This document shows positions 55,908 through 64,000 of a DNA stretch of 64,000 nt, piece after piece. Both the position numbers and the translations under genes were made by a program. Origin of the DNA: Modestobacter sp. VKM Ac-2986 (lineage in GTDB: Bacteria > Actinomycetota > Actinomycetes > Mycobacteriales > Geodermatophilaceae); assembly GCF_026967795.1 (NCBI RefSeq), contig NZ_JAPVBH010000005.1, forward strand, positions 348,222-412,221, read 5' to 3'. How positions within the stretch are numbered: the stretch's first letter is position 1; each line of letters begins with the position of its first letter. Below the pieces are notes generated by a model. It had not been told where the DNA came from. It ran no database searches and saw only the letters and a list, made by a program, of their open reading frames with translations.

Positions 55908-57041
55908 TCAGCGGGCGGTGCGCTCGACGACGGCGGTCACCGTGTCCTGATAGCGCTGCCGGCTGAACCGGCGCAGCGCCGACCCCCGGCCGGCAGTGGC
56001 CAGCGACCCGGCGAGCCCGGCGTCGTCGAGCACCGTGCCGACCGCCCGGGCGAGGTCGGCGGGGTCGCCGGGGGTGACCAGCAGGCCGGTCTCCCCGTCG
56101 GTGACGATCTCCCGGAGCCCCTGCACCGCCGAGACGACGACCGGCCGGCCGGCCAGCTGGGCCTCCACCGCGGTGTTGCCGAACGGCTCGGCCCGCGAGG
56201 GCACCAGCACGACGTCGGCCTGCGCGAGGGCCGGCCAGGTGGGCGAGGTGTAGCCGGCGAACTCGACGGCGCCGGCGAGGTCGGGCCGGGCCGCGCGGTC
56301 GCGCAGCTGCTGCTCGAACCACTCGTAGCCGGGGAAGACCGTGCCGCACAGCTGCAGGACGACGTCCCGGCCCTGCGCGCGCAGCAGCGCGGCCGCCTCG
56401 AGGGCGACGTCGGTGCCCTTGCGCGGGGCGAGCCGGCCCACCAGCACGACGCGGCGCGGCCCGGTCGGGGCCGCGAGCGGGGGCAGCGGCTCCGGCGGCC
56501 CGGCGACGCCGTTGTGCACCACCTCGGTGCGGCGCCGCAGGGCGGGCACCGCACGCAGCAGCGTGGCCGCGGCGGCGTTGCTGTTGACCACCACCGTGCG
56601 GGCCAGCAGCAGCGGGGCGTTGAGCAGGACGCCGACCAGGCGGGGGGCGTCGTCCTCGGCCTCGTGCACGTGGCAGAGGGCCGGCCGTCCGGCGAGCCGG
56701 GCCGCGACCAGCCACAGCGGCACGGTGACGGTGTTGACGTAGACGACGGCGGGGTCCAGGGCGCGCAGCCGCCGGACCATCACCGGCAGCGCGCGGCTGG
56801 TGTCGACCACCAGGCCGAGCAGCCCCGCCGGGCGCAGCAGCGACTTGCGCAGCACCGGCACGGGGAGAAGCTCCACCGTGGCCCCGGCGGCCTCGAGCCG
56901 GGCGCGCAGCGGGCCCTCGCCGGGGAGCGCCACGACGACCTCCCAGCCGGCGGCGGTCAGCCCGCTCACGCTCTCCACCAGCTGCAGGTCCGAGCCGTAG
57001 AGGTCGGCCGACGGGTGTGCGACGAGCACCGTCCTGCGCAC
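55908..57041 (-). CDS. GT4-family glycosyltransferase
   Basis: 377 residues, GT-B fold. N-domain: TVLVAHPSADLYGSDLQLVESVSGLTAAGWEVVVALPGEGPLRARLEAAG. C-domain: RRVVLVGRLAPRKGTDVALEAAALLRAQG (donor-binding GRL-x-KG), VVLVPSRAEPFGNTAVEAQLAGRPVVVSAVQGLREIVTDGETGLLVTPGDPADLARAV (the E-x7-E motif, EPFGNTAVE). Retaining enzyme using an NDP-sugar. GTG 57041 with GAGGAGG upstream. It belongs to the same locus as the polymerase and Wzz genes on the same strand. Confidence 0.9.
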   Translation of the reverse strand: MRRTVLVAHPSADLYGSDLQLVESVSGLTAAGWEVVVALPGEGPLRARLEAAGATVELLPVPVLRKSLLRPAGLLGLVVDTSRALPVMVRRLRALDPAVVYVNTVTVPLWLVAARLAGRPALCHVHEAEDDAPRLVGVLLNAPLLLARTVVVNSNAAAATLLRAVPALRRRTEVVHNGVAGPPEPLPPLAAPTGPRRVVLVGRLAPRKGTDVALEAAALLRAQGRDVVLQLCGTVFPGYEWFEQQLRDRAARPDLAGAVEFAGYTSPTWPALAQADVVLVPSRAEPFGNTAVEAQLAGRPVVVSAVQGLREIVTDGETGLLVTPGDPADLARAVGTVLDDAGLAGSLATAGRGSALRRFSRQRYQDTVTAVVERTAR

Positions 57042-57118
57042 GTGTCCTCCTCGTTCTCAGTCGCCCGGGCCGCGCCCGGGTCGTGCGGGGCCCCACCCGT
57101 CGTCGGGGAGGGCGGGCG

Positions 57119-58402
57119 TCAGGCGTGCGGCGCGGACGCCGGCGCGGGCGGCCTCCCGGCCAGGGGGTCGGTGCGCAGGTCGTCGGCCAGTCTGTCGCGT
57201 GAGGCCCCCTCGCACAGCAGGCTGGTGGCGAAGAAGGCCAGGAACGCCGGGGTGGCGTCGAACAGGCCGCTCTCCAGCACGCTGCGCCCGAGCAGGTAGA
57301 CCAGCAGGCCGAGGAAGAGCGCGCGCTGCGGGCGGGGGGCGCGCCACGCGCCGCGCAGTGCCCACACCGCCCAGGCGCCGGTCACCAGCACGCCGAGCAC
57401 CCCGGCCTGCACCAGCGCCGACACCCAGCTGCTGTCCAGCGGCTGGGTCTTCCAGAACTGACCCTGGACGGCGATCTCCTTCACCGACAGACCGCCGCCG
57501 AACACCAGCTGCCAGGCCGACTCCGCCCAGGTGGTCGCGGCGCGCCAGGCGATCATCCGGGAGTGCAGGGTGCTGGTGCCCGCGCCGTCGCGTTCGGCGA
57601 AACCGGCGGCCGCGCCGGTGCCGGCCACGGCCAACGCGCCCAGCCCGGCCAGAAGCAGTCCGCTGACGACCAGGCCGACGCGGGCCCGCCGCAGGTGCAG
57701 GCCGGTCACGAGGACCCCGACGAGCAGCATGAGCAGCCCGGTGCGCGAGCCGGTCTCCCAGATGACGGCGAGCGCGACGGCGGCGGCCAGGGTGCCGGGC
57801 ACGCTGACCTCGCCGAGCACCGTGCGCCAGGCGACGTGGGCCACGACGACCCCGGCGAGCAGGGCCAGCTCGTTCGGGCTCAGCGGCGGCACGCCCCCGG
57901 CCAGCCGGCCGGAGGACAGCGTGGGCAGGCCGGTCAGCATCGACACCAGCGCGATCGCCCCGCAGGCCCGGGCCAGGGCGAGGGAGAACTCGAGCACGGT
58001 GGAGGAGCGCAGCAGCAGCAGGACGGTCGCGGCCACCACGACCAGCCGGACGGCGACCAGGCCGCTGGGCAGCAGCGTGCCGTGGGTCAGGGCACCGAGC
58101 ACCGAGCTGCTGAGCAGCACGGCGAGGAACCAGACCGAGCCGGTGCCCACCCGCCGCCGCGGTCCCGACGCGGCCAGCAGCACGGCACCGGCCAGGGCCA
58201 GCACGCTGAGCAGGCCCTTGCCGGCCACGACGGGGTCCAGGGCGCCGGTGAAGTACTCACCGCGCCGCCAGCCCACGGTGCTGGCCACCAGCAGCAGGGC
58301 CACCACGGTGCGGGCCACCGTCGCCCGGCCGGGGGCGGCGGACGCGGCGTCCGGTCCTCCTCCGGCGAGGGCGGTGGGACGCCGGACCGGCGCCGCCGTC
58401 AC
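57119..58402 (-). CDS. O-antigen ligase/polymerase (Wzy/WaaL-like)
   Basis: 427 residues, about 10-11 TM helices. The large extracytoplasmic loop containing GTSTLHSRMIAWRAATTWAESAWQLVFGGGLSVKEIAVQGQFWKTQPLDSSWVSALVQAGVLGVL has the R-x3-W...G.G...D.SW pattern of the Wzy_C/O-antigen ligase domain. It would polymerise or ligate repeat units on the outer face of the membrane. GTG 58402 overlaps the Wzz-like gene by four bases (GTGA), so the two proteins are co-produced. Polymerase versus ligase cannot be decided from sequence. Confidence 0.85.
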   Translation of the reverse strand: MTAAPVRRPTALAGGGPDAASAAPGRATVARTVVALLLVASTVGWRRGEYFTGALDPVVAGKGLLSVLALAGAVLLAASGPRRRVGTGSVWFLAVLLSSSVLGALTHGTLLPSGLVAVRLVVVAATVLLLLRSSTVLEFSLALARACGAIALVSMLTGLPTLSSGRLAGGVPPLSPNELALLAGVVVAHVAWRTVLGEVSVPGTLAAAVALAVIWETGSRTGLLMLLVGVLVTGLHLRRARVGLVVSGLLLAGLGALAVAGTGAAAGFAERDGAGTSTLHSRMIAWRAATTWAESAWQLVFGGGLSVKEIAVQGQFWKTQPLDSSWVSALVQAGVLGVLVTGAWAVWALRGAWRAPRPQRALFLGLLVYLLGRSVLESGLFDATPAFLAFFATSLLCEGASRDRLADDLRTDPLAGRPPAPASAPHA

Positions 58403-59607
58403 CGGGGGGCGGGCGTGGCCCGCGGGGACGGCGACGGCGCCGCCGCCGCGCGCGGGGCCGGCACCACGGCGGGCGTGCCCGGCGCAGCAGCGGCCGGGTC
58501 GGTGCCGGCGCCGGTGATCGGCGCCGGGCGGTGCCGGGGCCCGGGCGGGGTGAGCACGAGGGCCAGCACCGTGGCGCCGACCTCGCCGAGCAGGGTGCGC
58601 ACCTCGGTCACGTCCGCGGCCACCACCCGACCGGTGGGCACGACCAGGACGACGGAGCTCCCCGCCGCCCGGCGCCAGGCGGCGACCGGGGCCAGCGGGT
58701 CGGTGACGGAGACCGACACCGGTGCCGCACCCGACGCGACGGCGGCCGGGTCGGCGTCGTCGAGCACGGTGGGCACGTCGCGCGCGGCGAGCTCGCGGGC
58801 GAGGTCCGCGGCGAAGGCGGTGGCGGCCGCCTGCTCCGCGGGGGACGGGGAGAGCACCAGCACCGAGCCGGGGCGGTCGTCACCCAGCAGGTCCAGCCGG
58901 CGGGCGAGCGTGGCCGCGGGGCGTCCGCTGAGCGCGCCCTGCCGGCGGCCGGTGGGGGCGCTGAGGACGGCCAGGTCCGGGTCGGGGCCCCACGCCTGCC
59001 GGACGCCGTCCTCGTCGTGCACGGTCGGGTCGAGCCGGCTGCGCACGATCGAGGCCGCCAGCCCGAGGAAGAGGCCCACGACCAGGCCGAGCAGCAGGGT
59101 CGGCAGCGCCTGCGGCGTGGCCGGGCTGACCGGGGCGGTCGCGGGGTTGGTGACGGTCAGGGCCACCGGGGAGGTGCCCGTGCCCGGCTGCTCGAGCTCC
59201 TCGACGACGCCGGTGAACTGCTCGGCCACCGCGTTGGCGACCGCCGCTGCGGTCTCGGCGTCGGCGAAGCTCGCGGTGATGTTGATCTGCGAGGTGTCGG
59301 AGGGGTTGACCGCGCTCAGGTGGCCGCGCAGCTGCTGGACGGTGAGGCCCAGCTGCAGGTCGTCCTCGGCCGGGTCGAGCACCGCGGCGCTGACGGCGAC
59401 GTCGGGGTAGCTCTCCACCCGCGCGCTGATGAACTGCGGGCTGGCCGTGCCCTGCGCCGAGGAGCTCACGAACACCTGGGCGGTGGCCTGGTAGGTGCGC
59501 GGTGCGACCAGCACGACCGTGCCGGCCAGCACCAGGCAGACCAGCAACGTGCCGGCGCCCACGCGCCAGTGCCGCCGCAGTGCGCCGACGTAGTCCTTCA
59601 GTTCCAT
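58399..59607 (-). CDS. Wzz-like chain-length determinant with degenerate kinase-like domain
   Basis: 402 residues. Wzz module: N-terminal ELKDYVGALRRHWRVGAGTLLVCLVLAGTVVLVAPRTYQATAQVFVSSSA, a periplasmic-type helical domain, and a second TM (ALPTLLLGLVVGLFLGLAASIV) preceded by Pro-rich NPATAPVSPATP. The C-terminal part has the order of a BY-kinase (RPGSVLVLSPSPAEQAAATAFAADLARELAARDVPTVLDDADP), but the P-loop GKS/T and Walker A' are absent and the tail has no Tyr cluster. It is probably a non-catalytic regulator of chain length. ATG 59607; upstream in-frame codons to 59640 are unlikely. Confidence 0.85.
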   Translation of the reverse strand: MELKDYVGALRRHWRVGAGTLLVCLVLAGTVVLVAPRTYQATAQVFVSSSAQGTASPQFISARVESYPDVAVSAAVLDPAEDDLQLGLTVQQLRGHLSAVNPSDTSQINITASFADAETAAAVANAVAEQFTGVVEELEQPGTGTSPVALTVTNPATAPVSPATPQALPTLLLGLVVGLFLGLAASIVRSRLDPTVHDEDGVRQAWGPDPDLAVLSAPTGRRQGALSGRPAATLARRLDLLGDDRPGSVLVLSPSPAEQAAATAFAADLARELAARDVPTVLDDADPAAVASGAAPVSVSVTDPLAPVAAWRRAAGSSVVLVVPTGRVVAADVTEVRTLLGEVGATVLALVLTPPGPRHRPAPITGAGTDPAAAAPGTPAVVPAPRAAAAPSPSPRATPAPR

Positions 59608-59994
59608 GTGTCTGCTCCCCGTCGTGCGGCACGGCCGCACCTGCCGCCGGCTCCGCGCACGGCCGGTCGCCGTCCTGCCCTGGTGTCCTGCCGAGTCTGC
59701 GGGCCCGGGGCGGGGTGCGACCAGGAGTGGCGGGGGGTGCTCACCCGTGCGGGGTGGCCGGCCCGCCGGCCGTCCGCGGGGCCCACACCCGACGGGGGGA
59801 GCGGCGTCACCCGCCGGTGTGCCGGGCGGTGCCCGATGGGGTGACAGCCGCAGATAGATGACGCTGCGTGACGTCTGCGGGGCTTCACTTGCTCACGAAC
59901 GGGGTGGTGAGGCGGGTTCGGACCGCCGTCCCGTCACCGTGGGTGGTCATCGACCACCAGCACCACGTCAGCGCCAGACGCACCGGGAGACGAC
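59608..59994. promoter_or_regulatory. Divergent intergenic region, Wzz operon / cytidylyltransferase
   Basis: 387 bases with no gene on either strand. It should hold promoters for both directions. CCGCAGA (59848-59854) and TCTGCGG (59874-59880) form an inverted pair around GATGACGCTGCGTGACG. GGGAGACGAC precedes ATG 59995 as a ribosome-binding site. No repeat family found elsewhere in the window occurs here. Confidence 0.4.
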
Positions 59995-60444
59995 ATGACC
60001 GTGATCGGCTACGCACCAGGGGCCTACGACCTCTTCCACGTCGGGCACCTGAACATCCTCCGGCACGCCGCCGAGCACTGCGACCACCTGATCGCCGGGG
60101 TCGTCTCCGACGAGATGCTGCTGCTGACCAAGGGCCGCCTCCCGGTCGTGCCGCTGGCCGAGCGCCTGGAGATCGTGCGCAACCTGCGCGTCGTCGACGG
60201 CGTGCACGCCGAGGTCGTGCCGGACAAGATCGACACCTGGCGCGAGGTGGAGTTCGACGTGGTCTTCAAGGGCGACGACTGGCGGGGCACCGCCAAGGGC
60301 GACAAGCTCGAAGCCGACTTCGCCGCCGTGGGCGTGGCCGTGCACTACTTCCCGTACACGATGCACACCTCCTCCACGCAGCTGCGCAAGGCGCTGGCCA
60401 CCCTGGACGCCGCCCGTCCCGCGGGTGCCGCCGTCTCCGTCTGA
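59995..60444 (+). CDS. Glycerol-3-phosphate cytidylyltransferase-like nucleotidyltransferase
   Basis: 149 residues. Cytidylyltransferase fold: [36 protein letters not shown] with the catalytic [12 protein letters not shown] matches the conserved K-GDDW region of TagD-type enzymes. The C-terminal signature RTEGISTT of TagD appears as [11 protein letters not shown], so the substrate may differ. It would activate glycerol-3-phosphate or a similar alcohol phosphate as a CDP derivative. Its position next to the polymer locus, which contains a CDP-alcohol transferase, suggests the two work together. ATG with GGGAG upstream. Confidence 0.85.
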   Translation: MTVIGYAPGAYDLFHVGHLNILRHAAEHCDHLIAGVVSDEMLLLTKGRLPVVPLAERLEIVRNLRVVDGVHAEVVPDKIDTWREVEFDVVFKGDDWRGTAKGDKLEADFAAVGVAVHYFPYTMHTSSTQLRKALATLDAARPAGAAVSV

Positions 60445-60589
60445 CCGGCCCTCCCACCAGCGCCCGCGGGGTCGTGGAGGTCTCCTCCCGACGGTCCGCG
60501 GCGGCCCCGGCACGGGGTTAACCTGGGACCCGGCCCCCGCGCGCACCCGGCGCGCCGTGTGCGGCCCCAGAACCGGGAGTGTCACTGTC

Positions 60590-64000
<3,411 letters not shown>

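Overview
The window is very GC-rich, uses many GTG starts, has no plastid or phage signal, and reads as the chromosome of a high-GC actinobacterium. The protein repertoire and repeat style fit the family Geodermatophilaceae (Blastococcus, Modestobacter, Geodermatophilus); that family name is inference. The backbone follows the Mycobacterium tuberculosis Rv0985c-Rv1020 order: mscL, 5-formyl-THF cyclo-ligase divergent from galU, glp (moeA-like), rimJ, glpR, the O-mannosyltransferase divergent from rsmI, metG, tatD, rpfB, rsmA, ispE, glmU, prs, rplY, pth and mfd. The lineage-specific blocks sit between these anchors.

Layout. 1-4.6 kb: SRPBCC tail, sirtuin, a glycosylase-like fusion protein, phosphotransferase plus VOC pair, YbaK-type deacylase. 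4.7-10.6 kb: mscL, a broken SAF-domain gene, FmdB, an epoxide-hydrolase-like gene divergent from its TetR regulator, MarR, a luciferase-like oxidoreductase. 10.7-15.7 kb: an ABC-type ATPase, then a three-gene unit (MatC-like permease, CoA transferase, fused carboxyltransferase). 15.8-20.5 kb: folate ligase, galU, and the Glp/GlpR division pair. 20.6-25.1 kb: tRNA-Ala, then a module of two secreted TasA/CalY-like proteins, a SipW-type signal peptidase and a membrane diguanylate cyclase. 25.1-31.9 kb: O-mannosyltransferase, rsmI, a DUF559 nuclease gene flanked by matching hairpins, GNAT, corA, APC permease. 32-44.5 kb: housekeeping (metG to pth), tRNA-Gln, and an unusual hairpin array between prs and rplY. 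44.6-60.4 kb: an exopolysaccharide locus (priming transferase, glycosyltransferases, CDP-alcohol transferase, flippase, polymerase/ligase, Wzz-like chain-length protein, cytidylyltransferase) around a 1,522-residue secreted propeller/LamG/PKD protein. 60.6-64 kb: mfd, running off the right edge.

The most interesting features are in non-coding DNA. (i) Six CCTCC (anti-Shine-Dalgarno) sites, five of them in TCC triloops of well-formed hairpins, lie between prs and rplY. (ii) A DUF559 endonuclease gene is bracketed by two related 57-bp hairpins, one of which supplies its stop codon. (iii) Four copies of a hairpin repeat start exactly at stop codons (TGAGGGAGG...). (iv) More than ten genes have a TANNNT-like box six bases before the start codon, which predicts leaderless mRNAs, including a symmetric 26-bp divergent promoter between galU and the folate ligase. 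(v) Three genes (rimJ, rsmA, pth) appear to begin with CTG.
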